A stretch of DNA of 64,000 nucleotides from Gluconobacter sp. Dm-62 (GTDB lineage Bacteria; Pseudomonadota; Alphaproteobacteria; Acetobacterales; Acetobacteraceae). The DNA is taken from positions 1-64,000 of the forward strand of contig NZ_JAERLY010000013.1 of NCBI RefSeq assembly GCF_018256155.1, in the 5' to 3' direction. A program made the position numbers and the translations under genes. Shown here in pieces: positions 26,378 through 35,870 of the stretch; position 1 is the first letter of the stretch; every line of letters starts with the position of its first letter. The notes under the pieces are model-generated. The model did no database searches. It was not told where the DNA came from and saw only the letters and a list, made by a program, of their open reading frames with translations.

Positions 26378-29251
26378 GTGAATTTCTCTACCTCTGATTC
26401 CCTGTCTTTCTCAAAGGCGGATCATCATCTTGTCAGTCTGGCCGTCCTGCTGACGTCGGACGATTTTACCATAACTGACACTTCTGGCGAGCAGCCGACC
26501 CGGGATCACATTCTGTTGATGGTCTGGCTGGTTAAGGTGTTAATTGAGGAAAGAGACTTTTCCGTTGCGAGAATCGAATGTTCTCCAAACCTCCTCACCT
26601 CAATACGCCACGTCCTTCGTGAAGCTTTGGAAACATACCTTCCAGCCAATGACATCAGGATTGTATCGCCTTCCACCCAAGGTCACGAGACTTCACTCCC
26701 ACTGCTGTTTCGAATTACTGAAAATGCGACTGGAAGTACCCGTTCCTCTTCGCCTGTTCTCCAGATCAGTCAGGCCCCTGCCGGTAATTCTATCGCACTA
26801 ACCCCGGGTGCCACACTAATCGATGCTGGCGGTTCACCCTTTCTTGGTTACTTACTTTCCAATACTCCAGAAAGCATCCAAGCTCGTCACAATATCGCGC
26901 TACTTCTCGACAAAAACAGAAAAACGCGCCTCTCTTTATCCCAGATAGAAACCATACAGGAAACGTCGCTAGAGAAGACGCAGACCATTCAGGACCTGCG
27001 CGTCTCTCTTCGTATGCTCTCCGCCCAGAAGGAACGCCTGTTGAAAGAGGCAGCAGGCCAGCAACCCACATTGCCAGCAGCGTCCGAAAGTCCTGCCGAA
27101 CCTGTCCATATTACGCGCCCTCCATTATGGCTGCGCATATGTCGACGGCTGAAACGCTCCATTCACCCGGACCTTCCATCAACCTCAATTCAGGCTCAGG
27201 AAGATATCGATACTGGCAAGGACACCACTCCGTCACCACCGCCACCCTTTTCGGTGCGCCGCATACTGTTCATCGCCGGTGAGCCTGACACACCTGGTGT
27301 ACTCTACCGCTGCCACAGAAATGCAGCCGCGGCACAGGACGCCGGCTTTGAAGCCAGGGTCCAGTTCTGTGCCGCGGTTGGCTATGAAGACATTCAGTGG
27401 GCGGACGTCATGGTGTTCTGGCGCGTCGAGTATAGTGGCCATGTCAGTACAATTTTCGAGCTCGCCAAAACAGAAAACGTCATTACCGTCTTTGATGCGG
27501 ACGATATTGTCTTCGTTCCTCACTATGCTCGCGTAGACATGATCGACGGCATTCGTTCAATTGGCGCCACTGAAGACCGGATCGAACGATGCTTCTCGGA
27601 AATGCGGCGTACCTTCCTGCGCTGCGATCAAGGATCAACCAGCACAGCCGAGCTGGTCTTTGCGATGCACAGCCTACGTCCGGTTATTCACCTGCTGCCG
27701 AATGTCTATGACATGCCTTCCCTGCAACGCGCCCGCATGGCGCTGCGCATGCGAGGCGAACCCGGCCGCGTCAACGCCGGCGATGGTCTGGTGCGCATCG
27801 GATACGCCACAGGGTCACGAACCCATCAGCGCGACTTCGCCCCCATTTGCCCCACCATTGCGGAAGTCCTGCGCCAGCGTCCACACGCACGCCTTGTCCT
27901 GTTCCGTGAAGCTGCCACACATCGCCCTGTCCTGCTCATGGAGGAGTTTCCCAGCCTGATCCCGGTACAGGACCAGATTGAATGGCGGGACATGGTCCCA
28001 CTCGAAGAACTGCAGGACGAATTCGCGCGGTTCGACATCTCCATCGCGCCTCTGGAGACAGGAAACGTCTTCTGTGAAGCCAAAAGCGAGATCAAGTTCT
28101 TCGAGGCCGCCCTGTCCGGCGCGGCAACGATCGCCTCACCGACCGGGCCGTTCCAGCGCGTCATCCGCCACGGCGACACCGGTTTTCTGGCCGACAGCGC
28201 GACGGACTGGTACGACGCCCTGATCGAACTGATCGACAACCCGGAACGACGTGTCCGCATGGCACGGGACGCCTATCACGCCGTCCTGTGGCCATTTGGC
28301 CCGCAGGCGCAGGCCCGGCGCATGAAGCTCGCCCTGAATTCCATGTCCAGCGATGAGGCCGCAGCCCTCGCCGGGGAAACACGCCTGGCCAGAGACCGCC
28401 TTGCGCCGCCAGCCCTGCCTGTCATTCCGGCCAGCCATACCCTTTTTCATCACGACGCGCTGGGGGACGCCCCGGTCACTGTTGTCATCACGTCCTATAA
28501 TTACGAGGCGCATCTCCTCGACGCGCTGGAATCCGTCGCAGCGCAGACCCTGCCCGTACTGGATCTGATTGTTGTGGATGACGGATCATCCGACGGGTCG
28601 GTCGCTCTGGCCCGTACCTGGATGGAGCGGCATTGCGACCGCTTTAATCGCCTGATCCTGCGCCAGTCCATTGCAAATGCCGGGCTGGGTGGCGCGCGAA
28701 ATATCGGGATGGATGCGGCCGAAACCGTCCATGTCATGCAGCTGGACGCAGACAATACCCTGCGTCCCGAAGCCTGCGAAACGCTTCTGGACTCCATGAG
28801 TGACGGCACGGCCTATGCCTATCCGCTCATCGCATGCTTCAACGAACATGGGCCTCTGCTGATGGATATCAGCGCAGATACCCATCACCAGCCGGGCACC
28901 CCGGAGCTTCTGGGAGACCTGCCTTTCAATCCGCTCTCCCTCGTCTCCGGAAACAGGATCGACGCGATGGCCATGGTCACGAAATGGGCCTGGGCTGCGG
29001 TTGGCGGCTACTATGTTTCACGTGAAGCAATGGGCTGGGAGGACTTCGACCTGTGGTGCTCGCTGGCGGAGCGCGGCCTTCCCGGTCACCACGTCCCGCA
29101 GATCCTTGCCGATTACCGCCAGCATGCGACATCAATGACGAACGCCTCGACAGAAAAGGACGCCCACAAGGCCCGGGTCGTGGCATTCGTTCAGGCCAGA
29201 CATCCTTGGATCCGTCTCAGCGCCGAACGGGCCAAGCCCCGGAAAAACTGA
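26378..29251 (+). CDS. Giant multidomain glycosyltransferase (GT-B module plus C-terminal GT2)
   Basis: A 957-residue protein starting at GTG 26378. Residues 1-165 are unrecognised; ~180-225 are predicted coiled coil (ETIQETSLEKTQTIQDLRVS); a Pro-rich linker follows. Residues ~294-660 form a GT-B-like module: ILFIAGEPDTPGVLYRCHRN, VFDADDIVFVPHY, ISIAPLETGNVFCEAKSEIK. Residues ~697-930 are a GT2 enzyme: VTVVITSYNYEAHLLDALES, VVDDGSSDGS, the DxD-like LDADNTLRP, and GWEDFDLWCSLAERG. It would act on a surface glycan at the cytoplasmic face. The GT-B module resembles that of the 888-residue protein. Codon usage changes: the first ~900 bases are AT-richer than the rest. Substrates unknown. Confidence 0.85.
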   Translation: MNFSTSDSLSFSKADHHLVSLAVLLTSDDFTITDTSGEQPTRDHILLMVWLVKVLIEERDFSVARIECSPNLLTSIRHVLREALETYLPANDIRIVSPSTQGHETSLPLLFRITENATGSTRSSSPVLQISQAPAGNSIALTPGATLIDAGGSPFLGYLLSNTPESIQARHNIALLLDKNRKTRLSLSQIETIQETSLEKTQTIQDLRVSLRMLSAQKERLLKEAAGQQPTLPAASESPAEPVHITRPPLWLRICRRLKRSIHPDLPSTSIQAQEDIDTGKDTTPSPPPPFSVRRILFIAGEPDTPGVLYRCHRNAAAAQDAGFEARVQFCAAVGYEDIQWADVMVFWRVEYSGHVSTIFELAKTENVITVFDADDIVFVPHYARVDMIDGIRSIGATEDRIERCFSEMRRTFLRCDQGSTSTAELVFAMHSLRPVIHLLPNVYDMPSLQRARMALRMRGEPGRVNAGDGLVRIGYATGSRTHQRDFAPICPTIAEVLRQRPHARLVLFREAATHRPVLLMEEFPSLIPVQDQIEWRDMVPLEELQDEFARFDISIAPLETGNVFCEAKSEIKFFEAALSGAATIASPTGPFQRVIRHGDTGFLADSATDWYDALIELIDNPERRVRMARDAYHAVLWPFGPQAQARRMKLALNSMSSDEAAALAGETRLARDRLAPPALPVIPASHTLFHHDALGDAPVTVVITSYNYEAHLLDALESVAAQTLPVLDLIVVDDGSSDGSVALARTWMERHCDRFNRLILRQSIANAGLGGARNIGMDAAETVHVMQLDADNTLRPEACETLLDSMSDGTAYAYPLIACFNEHGPLLMDISADTHHQPGTPELLGDLPFNPLSLVSGNRIDAMAMVTKWAWAAVGGYYVSREAMGWEDFDLWCSLAERGLPGHHVPQILADYRQHATSMTNASTEKDAHKARVVAFVQARHPWIRLSAERAKPRKN

Positions 29252-29274
29252 TCCCTTTCCAGACCGGCCATAAA

Positions 29275-29312
29275 AAAAACCCGCTCCCGGACAGATCCGG
29301 AAGCGGGTTTTT
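29275..29312. terminator. Bidirectional terminator between convergent genes
   Basis: A stem AAAAACCCGCT-C-CCGGA / TCCGG-A-AGCGGGTTTTT with one mismatch, flanked by A and T runs, lies between the glycosyltransferase and the aldehyde dehydrogenase gene, and can serve both strands. Confidence 0.88.
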
Positions 29313-29364
29313 CATGACCTGAAAGACCGTATTGGGCTTCACAAAGAAGCCCAATACGCCTCAA

Positions 29365-30756
29365 TCAGAACGGTGCGTCGATATCAACAACGTCAATCAG
29401 CTTGTGATTGACGAATTCCTTGATGCCCAGACCGATCAGTTCGCGGCCATAGCCCGAACGGGCCACGCCACCGAACGGCAGATCAGCCTTCACCATCGTC
29501 GGATGGTTGATATAGACCATGCCCGTATAGATCTGCTCGGCAACCTTCACGCCGCGCTTGGTGTCCTTCGTGAAGACCGAACCACCCAGACCGAACGGCG
29601 AGTCATTGGCAATGCGAATGGCGTCCGCATCATCCTTGGCACGATAGAGCTGCGTGACCGGACCAAAGAACTCCCACAGGCGGGCTTCATTGTTCTCGTG
29701 CAGGTTGGTCATCAACAGCGGCTGGAAGAACGCACCATTCTCCGGCACGGACGGGCCAATAGCCTCAACAACCGCACCATGCTTCTTGGCTTCCTCGACC
29801 TGAGCCTTCAGATCGTCGGCAGCCTTCTGCGAGGACAGCGGCGCCAGCGTGGTGGACGGATCCATCGGATCGCCAGCCTTCAGCTTGAGAACTTCCGCCT
29901 TGTACAGCTCCAGGAAGCGGTCATACACGGCATCCGCCACGATCAGACGCTTGGCGGACACGCAGACCTGACCAGCATTCCAGTGACGGCCGAAAGCGGC
30001 CCACTTTGCGGTCTTTTCCAGATCGGCATCATCCAGAACCAGGAACGCGTCAGAACCGCCCAGCTCCATCGTGGACTTCTTCAGGGCCTGTGCCGCAATG
30101 CCAGCCACAATGGCGCCTGCGCCTTCGGAACCTGTCAGAGCCACGCCACAGACACGTGGGTCCTTGAGGATCGTCTCGGTGTGATGGCGGGCAGCGTACA
30201 GGTTGCGGAAGCCACCCTTCGGCAGTCCGGCTTCCTTCATCAGCTCATCGAACGCAGCCGCACACTGCGGCACGTTGGATGCGTGCTTGAGGATGACGGT
30301 GTTACCGGCGGAAAGCTGCGGCGCGATGATGCGGGCGATCTGGTAGAACGGGAAGTTCCACGGCTCGATCGCGAACACGATGCCCTGCGGCTGGTGGATC
30401 AGGACAGCGTCGCCGGACTTCGGATCGGCAACCGGCAGCTTCTCGGCCTTCAGCAGCTCTTCGGCGTGCTTGGCGTAATATTCGAAGATCTCGGCGGACA
30501 GGATCGTCTCTGCCTTGGCTTCGGCATAGATCTTGCCCATTTCGAGCGTCAGAAGCTTGGAATACTTGTCGATGTCGCGGCGAAGGATGTTGGCGGCTGC
30601 CGTCATGATCTTCGCACGCTCTGCGAACGGCGTGTGGCGCCAGCTCTTGAACGCATCATAGGCTTCGGTCAGCGCGGTCTGGACTTCCTGGTCGGTTGCG
30701 TCCGGGAAAGTCTTGAGCGTCTCACCGGTATAGGGATTGATCGTAGCATAAGCCAT
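29365..30756 (-). CDS. NAD(P)-dependent succinate-semialdehyde/aldehyde dehydrogenase
   Basis: A 463-residue aldehyde dehydrogenase. It has FAIEPWNFPFYQIARIIAP, the glutamate site MELGGSDAFLVLDDADL, the catalytic cysteine in NAGQVCVSAKR, and EFFGPVTQLY. Within the superfamily it resembles the GabD/Sad-like group that oxidises succinate semialdehyde to succinate, but acetic acid bacteria have many aldehyde dehydrogenases and the substrate is inferred. AGGAA precedes the ATG. No gabT or regulator is adjacent. It is convergent with the glycosyltransferase gene. Confidence 0.85.
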   Translation of the reverse strand: MAYATINPYTGETLKTFPDATDQEVQTALTEAYDAFKSWRHTPFAERAKIMTAAANILRRDIDKYSKLLTLEMGKIYAEAKAETILSAEIFEYYAKHAEELLKAEKLPVADPKSGDAVLIHQPQGIVFAIEPWNFPFYQIARIIAPQLSAGNTVILKHASNVPQCAAAFDELMKEAGLPKGGFRNLYAARHHTETILKDPRVCGVALTGSEGAGAIVAGIAAQALKKSTMELGGSDAFLVLDDADLEKTAKWAAFGRHWNAGQVCVSAKRLIVADAVYDRFLELYKAEVLKLKAGDPMDPSTTLAPLSSQKAADDLKAQVEEAKKHGAVVEAIGPSVPENGAFFQPLLMTNLHENNEARLWEFFGPVTQLYRAKDDADAIRIANDSPFGLGGSVFTKDTKRGVKVAEQIYTGMVYINHPTMVKADLPFGGVARSGYGRELIGLGIKEFVNHKLIDVVDIDAPF

Positions 30757-30848
30757 GACGGGTCATGTTCCTGTATGATGACGGGTTTCCAACATATTGG
30801 CACGAATGCCGAAAGACAAAACCCCCAACATCTCAACAGACCAAAAGT

Positions 30849-32882
30849 TCACAGATCTGTGTTCGTTTGAGGGAGATTATCCCATAGCTCCTCTAGCCAT
30901 GCCGTTGCCGTGCCATCAGACGGCGCGCGCCAGTCTCCGCGAGGGGAGAGAGAACCACCAGAAACCAGCTTCGGACCATTGGGCATGGCCGAGCGTTTGA
31001 ACTGGCTTGTTCCGAAAAACCGCCGCAGAAACACTTCCAGCCAGTGTCGGATTTCCGCCAGATCATATGAAACTTTGCGGTCCTCAGGATAATGCGCAGG
31101 CCAGTCGCCACGCGATGCATCCCCCCAGGCCTTTTCCGCCAGAAACGCCACCCGCGATGGACGGAAACCATGACGCAGGATGTGATAAAGTGTGAAGTCC
31201 TGAAGCGGATAAGGCCCGATCGTCTGTTCCGTGCTCTGAACGCCCTGTCCAGTATCGGGCACCAGCTCCGGCGTAATCTCGGCACTGACGATCCGCTCCA
31301 GCACCGGTCCCACGCCCTCACCCAGCTCTCCTTCGCGAGCCAGCCAGCGGATGACATGCTGGATCAGCGTCTTCGGCATCCCGGCATTGACGTTATAGTG
31401 GGACATCTGGTCCCCCACGCCATAGGTGCACCAGCCCAGCGCCAGCTCCGACAGATCCCCCGTCCCGATCACGATGCCATTTCGGTAATTGGCGATCCGG
31501 AACAGGAAGTCGGTCCGCAGACCCGCCTGCACGTTCTCGAACGTGATGTCATGAACGGGCTGCCCCTCCGCGAAGGGGTGACCGATTCCCGCCAGCATCG
31601 TCTGTGCCGTCGGCCGGATATCCAGCTCGTTCACTTCAACGCCCAGCGCCTCCATGAGCGCATGGGCCAGAGAGCGGCTTTCGCTTCCCGTCGCAAAACC
31701 AGGCATCGTGTAAGCCAGAACATGCGTTCGCGGCCAGCCAAGCTCGTCTGCCGCCCGCACCGCCACCAGCAATGCCAGCGTACTGTCCAGACCGCCTGAA
31801 ACCCCGATCACGGCCCGCTGCGCCCCGCTCGCCTGCAATCGCCGGCGCAGCGCGCTGACCTGAATGGTCCAGCCTTCGTAGCAGTCCCGCGCGAGCGTCC
31901 GCGCATCGGACGGCACGAACGGAAACCGCACAACATCCCGCTCCAGCCCCAGATCCGTCATCGGCGGCGCAAGCGTAAACCCGACACTCCGGAACGCCTG
32001 TCCCGGCTGCCCGAACTGTCCCGTCCGCATCCGCTCTTGCCGCAGCAGGTCAAGATCCACATCCGCCACAACCAGCCGCTCGCCCTGCGGGAACCGGTCC
32101 GACTGCGCCAGAAGCCGCCCGGCCTCGTGGATCGACACCTGCCCGTCCCAGGCCAGATCCGTCGTAGATTCTCCCTCGCCCGCCGCCGCATACACATAAG
32201 CGGTCAACGTCCGCATGGACTGCGCCTGACACAGAAGCGACCGGTCATCCGTGCGTCCGATCGTCACCGGGGATGCTGACGGATTGAGAATAACGGTCGC
32301 CCCCGCTTCCGCCAGTTTTCCGCTCGGCGGAGATGCCACCCACAGATCCTCGCAGATCTCCACGCCCAGCGTCAGCCCACGCACATCATCAGCCGCAAAC
32401 AGCAGATCCGTCCCGAATGGTACGTCTTCGCCCAACAGCCGGATCGCCCCGGAGGTCTGAAGCCCGGATGTGAAATGCCGGGGCTCGTAGAACTCCCGGT
32501 AGCGGGGCAGATGGGACTTTGGGACCACACCCAGAACCCGGCCCCGATGCACGACCGCAGCGCAGTTGTAGAGCAGATCCCCCCGCACCAGCGGCAGCCC
32601 TACAACCGCAACAGAAAGAAGATCCTGCGTCCCTGCGACAACCTGCCGGAGCACCTCAAGCGCCCCATCAAGCACCACATCCTGAAACCGCAGATCATCC
32701 AGCGTGTAGCCCGTCAGCCCCAGTTCCGGGAAAACAACCGCCGCCACACCCTGCCGGTCACAGTCCCGCAGAACACCGAGCGTCCGCTCAGCATTCTTCA
32801 GCGGCTCAGCAAGCGTCACTGGCAAAGTGCAGGCTGCGATCCGGGCAAATCCCTGATGATACAGGGAGCGGAACAGGGTCAT
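30849..32882 (-). CDS. nadE: Glutamine-dependent NAD+ synthetase
   Basis: A 677-residue two-domain enzyme completing NAD synthesis by amidating deamido-NAD. The N-terminal nitrilase-type glutaminase supplies Glu ([15 protein letters not shown]), Lys ([14 protein letters not shown]) and Cys ([10 protein letters not shown]). The C-terminal synthetase has the PP-loop [14 protein letters not shown] and [20 protein letters not shown]. Length fits the long, mycobacterial-type enzyme. ATG 32882 has a perfect GGAGG six bases upstream, so the longer frame to 32930 is rejected. nadD is elsewhere in the window (4.7 kb). Confidence 0.95.
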   Translation of the reverse strand: MTLFRSLYHQGFARIAACTLPVTLAEPLKNAERTLGVLRDCDRQGVAAVVFPELGLTGYTLDDLRFQDVVLDGALEVLRQVVAGTQDLLSVAVVGLPLVRGDLLYNCAAVVHRGRVLGVVPKSHLPRYREFYEPRHFTSGLQTSGAIRLLGEDVPFGTDLLFAADDVRGLTLGVEICEDLWVASPPSGKLAEAGATVILNPSASPVTIGRTDDRSLLCQAQSMRTLTAYVYAAAGEGESTTDLAWDGQVSIHEAGRLLAQSDRFPQGERLVVADVDLDLLRQERMRTGQFGQPGQAFRSVGFTLAPPMTDLGLERDVVRFPFVPSDARTLARDCYEGWTIQVSALRRRLQASGAQRAVIGVSGGLDSTLALLVAVRAADELGWPRTHVLAYTMPGFATGSESRSLAHALMEALGVEVNELDIRPTAQTMLAGIGHPFAEGQPVHDITFENVQAGLRTDFLFRIANYRNGIVIGTGDLSELALGWCTYGVGDQMSHYNVNAGMPKTLIQHVIRWLAREGELGEGVGPVLERIVSAEITPELVPDTGQGVQSTEQTIGPYPLQDFTLYHILRHGFRPSRVAFLAEKAWGDASRGDWPAHYPEDRKVSYDLAEIRHWLEVFLRRFFGTSQFKRSAMPNGPKLVSGGSLSPRGDWRAPSDGTATAWLEELWDNLPQTNTDL

Positions 32883-33074
32883 GACGGTCCTCCGGCAGGC
32901 AGGATTTCCAAACTCAGGAACCCGACCCATGGAAATATCGAAAACGTGGTCTGCAGGAACAGCCCCAGCATAAAACGGATGTTGCTAAAATGAACCAGTT
33001 CATCCCGCCGCCGTTCAGCTTTTTCAAACCCCGCTTCTCCGTCGGAGGGCGCTACTGACAAAGGAGACATTCTC

Positions 33075-33251
33075 ATGGACCTGCTGCGCTGGACCATTGC
33101 CTTCCTTATCCTCGCCCTGTGTGCTGCAGTGCTGGGCTTTGGCGGAATTTCGGCAGATTTTGCCTATATCGGCAAGATCCTCTTCTTCATCTTCCTCGTA
33201 TTGCTGATCATCAGCCTTGTCTTCGGACGTGGCCGCGGCACTCGCCTCTAA
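33075..33251 (+). CDS. DUF1328 (YtjA/UPF0391) family small membrane protein
   Basis: A 58-residue protein: [20 protein letters not shown], then [19 protein letters not shown] and a second helix ending in a basic GRGRGTRL tail. Two transmembrane helices and the GFGGI loop are the hallmark of DUF1328. AAGGAGA lies about nine bases upstream of the ATG. Function unknown; such proteins are often stress-induced. It is a single gene, divergent from nadE and convergent with dsbB. Confidence 0.88.
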   Translation: MDLLRWTIAFLILALCAAVLGFGGISADFAYIGKILFFIFLVLLIISLVFGRGRGTRL

Positions 33252-33259
33252 TCGGCCTC

Positions 33260-33778
33260 TCAGCGCCGGGAGCGTCCCATCCGGAGGCTCCCGGCCAGAG
33301 CAATCACGAACACTGCTACAGCATACAAACCACCCAGCTCCGTCATGGAGACAGGGAGGCCGAACAGATAGTCCGGCGAGTCACAGGGCTTGTTAGGCCG
33401 CTCCGGCATCGCTGACATCCAGTCCTTGAAGCTGCCCCCATGGAAAGCTGGCGCCCTGCATTCCGGCGCCGGGCTGGGCCAGAACTTATGCTCCACCCCG
33501 GCATGCAGAACTGCCAGCCCGATACTGGTCATCAGGCAAAAAAGCCCAAGGAAAACCCCAAATCGGGCATAGCGCTTCGGCAGGATGATCGTGACAATCC
33601 CGATCCCGATCAACACCCACCACGGGCGCCGCTCCCACAGGCACAGCTCACATGGCGCAAGCTTCAACCAGTGCTCGGCGAACCAGACCACGCCGAGCGC
33701 CAGCAGCGCTGCCAGAACATACAGACCGCCCAGGGAATTCGTTGAAATGGGACGGTATGTTGTTCTGTTCAGTGGCAC
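33260..33778 (-). CDS. dsbB: Disulfide bond formation protein DsbB
   Basis: A 172-residue inner-membrane protein with four hydrophobic helices. The quinone-proximal pair is Cys43-Cys46 in APCELCLWERRPWW; the periplasmic loop has the second pair in APECRAPAF and PNKPCDSPDY. It would reoxidise DsbA and pass electrons to ubiquinone. It begins at GTG 33778, inside the end of otsA (10-base overlap), an unusual partner, so expression probably depends on the ots transcript. No dsbA is present in the window. Confidence 0.88.
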   Translation of the reverse strand: MPLNRTTYRPISTNSLGGLYVLAALLALGVVWFAEHWLKLAPCELCLWERRPWWVLIGIGIVTIILPKRYARFGVFLGLFCLMTSIGLAVLHAGVEHKFWPSPAPECRAPAFHGGSFKDWMSAMPERPNKPCDSPDYLFGLPVSMTELGGLYAVAVFVIALAGSLRMGRSRR

Positions 33779-35112
33779 GGATGAATCGCCTCCAGGCTAT
33801 CGAGAAACTGCTTGGACCAGCTACCAGCGGTATTGCGGGAAACTTCCTCATACATGGCCGACCATGCCGCATGCCGGGCCTGCACGTCCATGGTCAGGCC
33901 AATATGCAGCGCATCGGCCATCCCTTCCGCATCCAGCGGATTGATCAGCAGCGCTTCAGGCATTTCCGGAGCAGCACCCGCAAAACGCGACAGGACCAGC
34001 ACGCCGGGATCTTCTTCGTCCTGAGCCGCGATGAATTCCTTGGCCACCAGATTCATGCCATCACGCAGCGGCGTGACGAACCCCACATCCGCCATCCGGT
34101 AAAGCCCGGCGAGGATATGCCGCCCGATCGGCCAGGTCGTATAACGGATCGGCACCCAGTCCGGCGTGCCATAGGCACCGTTGATGGTCCCGACCAGCCC
34201 GTCCAGCTCTTCCTTGAGCAGACGATAGCTCTCCACACCCCCACGCGACACGGGCGTAACCTGCAGGAACGTCACCTGCCCCCGATGCTCGGGATAATTT
34301 TTCAGAAGAGCCTCGAAGCCCTTCATCCGCTCGGGCAGACCCTTGGAATAATCCAGCCGGTCCACGCCAATGATCAGCCGCGTGCCTTCAAGCGTATCGA
34401 CAATTTTTACAACCTCGTCCGAGGCCGCGCTTTCGATTGCCTGCTGACGGAAACTGACGGGATCAATCCCGATCGGCACCGCCTCTACAGCGGCTTTCAG
34501 ACCATAAGCTTCGAAACATCCCTTGAGATTGGTCTCGTCTTCCGGTGTCTGCACCCCGATCAGATCACAGGCCGCCAGACCGGTCAGCAGCATGTCAAGT
34601 TTGGGCAGAAGGCGCGCCACGCTCCAGGGAGGAAACGGGATATGCAGGAAGAACCCGATCCGTCCCGTCACCCCCCTGTCCCGCAGCATCTGGGCCAGCG
34701 GGAACAGGTGATAGTCATGAATCCAGATCGTATCATCCGGCTTCAGAAGATCGACCAGCCGATCCGCGAAAACTTCGTTGGCCTCATAATAGGCGTCGCA
34801 GTCCTCGCGGGTGTAACGGATCAGGTTGGTCCGGTAATGGCACAGCGGCCACAACACCCCATTGGAAAAATTCAGATAGAAGCGGTCATACTGCCGCTGG
34901 GTCAGGTCGAACGTCACGTAATTGACGTTGCCGACCTGCTCGCTCTGGACAGGCCGGTCGGCCGCATCCGCATGCTGATGACCCGACCATCCAAACCAGA
35001 CGGTCTCCTGCGTCTGTACCGCATCATACAGACCAACCGTCAGCCCTCCTGCGGGCTGCGTACGCTCCCCTGGGGCAGGCGTCCGGTTGGAAACAATGAT
35101 CAGGCGCCCCAT
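33769..35112 (-). CDS. otsA: Trehalose-6-phosphate synthase
   Basis: A 447-residue GT20 enzyme forming trehalose 6-phosphate from UDP-glucose and glucose 6-phosphate. It begins GRLIIVSNRTPAP and has PAGGLTVGLYDAV, WIHDYHLFPLAQMLR, GFFLHIPFPP, GVDRLDYSKGLPERM and LRDGMNLVAKEFIAAQ. All typical motifs are present. ATG 35112 carries GGAGG seven bases upstream, inside the end of otsB (13-base overlap). Trehalose is the usual compatible solute of acetic acid bacteria. Confidence 0.96.
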   Translation of the reverse strand: MGRLIIVSNRTPAPGERTQPAGGLTVGLYDAVQTQETVWFGWSGHQHADAADRPVQSEQVGNVNYVTFDLTQRQYDRFYLNFSNGVLWPLCHYRTNLIRYTREDCDAYYEANEVFADRLVDLLKPDDTIWIHDYHLFPLAQMLRDRGVTGRIGFFLHIPFPPWSVARLLPKLDMLLTGLAACDLIGVQTPEDETNLKGCFEAYGLKAAVEAVPIGIDPVSFRQQAIESAASDEVVKIVDTLEGTRLIIGVDRLDYSKGLPERMKGFEALLKNYPEHRGQVTFLQVTPVSRGGVESYRLLKEELDGLVGTINGAYGTPDWVPIRYTTWPIGRHILAGLYRMADVGFVTPLRDGMNLVAKEFIAAQDEEDPGVLVLSRFAGAAPEMPEALLINPLDAEGMADALHIGLTMDVQARHAAWSAMYEEVSRNTAGSWSKQFLDSLEAIHPCH

Positions 35113-35822
35113 CCACGTCCCTCCGACAGATCATGCAGCCAGCGTCGAAACGTAGCCGCATCTGGAAAATCATCGGGAATGAGCCAGCCCTCGCCACCCA
35201 TCTGGCGCGCAGCCCTCACCCCGTCACGGTCCGTAACGTCGTCACCGGCAAAAAGTGGTAGGCGCCCTTCAAAAGGCGGCTCTGCCATCAGTTCAAGCAA
35301 AGCCTTGCCCTTGTCGATCCCAAGCGGCCGCAATTCAATGGCCATCTGGGCGTCCTGAAGATGAAACCCCTGACTTTCCACCGGCCAGGCCGACGTCAGC
35401 TCCCGGAAAGCCGATTCCGCCTCGGGAGCCCGACGGTAATGCAGCACCATTCCAGCTTTTTTATGTTCAACACTGGCGCCGGGATGACGGGTCGCCACAT
35501 CTTCACCCAGCGTTATCCAATCCTCCGGGACCATAGGCAAAGTGCGGTTTCGGACATCTTCGCCGGGCGAAAGACGCACTGACACACCGTGCTCCCCTGC
35601 CACAGCATAAGGAACACCCGGCAGGAAATGGTCGATCTGTGCGATGGGCCTTCCGGTGACGATAGCCAGCGCACCCCCAAGCATATCCCGAAGACGCAGC
35701 AGATCATCCGCCAGCCCTTCGGGAACACGGACATCTTCGGGAGAGGGCGCAATATCGACGAGCGTGCCGTCGAAATCCAGCAGCAGGGCTGCCCGGGATG
35801 GGGAAAAGGGAACCTGAATCAT
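35100..35822 (-). CDS. otsB: Trehalose-6-phosphate phosphatase
   Basis: A 240-residue HAD-superfamily phosphatase. Motif I LLLDFDGTLVDIAP near the N terminus, AIVTGRPIAQIDHFLPG, AGEHG, and FAGDDVTDRDGVRAA (motif IV) are complete. It dephosphorylates trehalose 6-phosphate. ATG 35822 puts motif I at the usual place; a GTG at 35864 would add 14 residues. It overlaps otsA, giving an otsB-otsA-dsbB unit. Confidence 0.93.
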   Translation of the reverse strand: MIQVPFSPSRAALLLDFDGTLVDIAPSPEDVRVPEGLADDLLRLRDMLGGALAIVTGRPIAQIDHFLPGVPYAVAGEHGVSVRLSPGEDVRNRTLPMVPEDWITLGEDVATRHPGASVEHKKAGMVLHYRRAPEAESAFRELTSAWPVESQGFHLQDAQMAIELRPLGIDKGKALLELMAEPPFEGRLPLFAGDDVTDRDGVRAARQMGGEGWLIPDDFPDAATFRRWLHDLSEGRGWGA

Positions 35823-35870
35823 GAAGCTGTCATTTCTTCCTGTTTCTGGGTCATTCCGCCCCATCCCACC

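Noticed and set aside
33652-35358. 568-codon open frame opposite otsA and dsbB
   Set aside because: Antisense to well-recognised genes, no domain.
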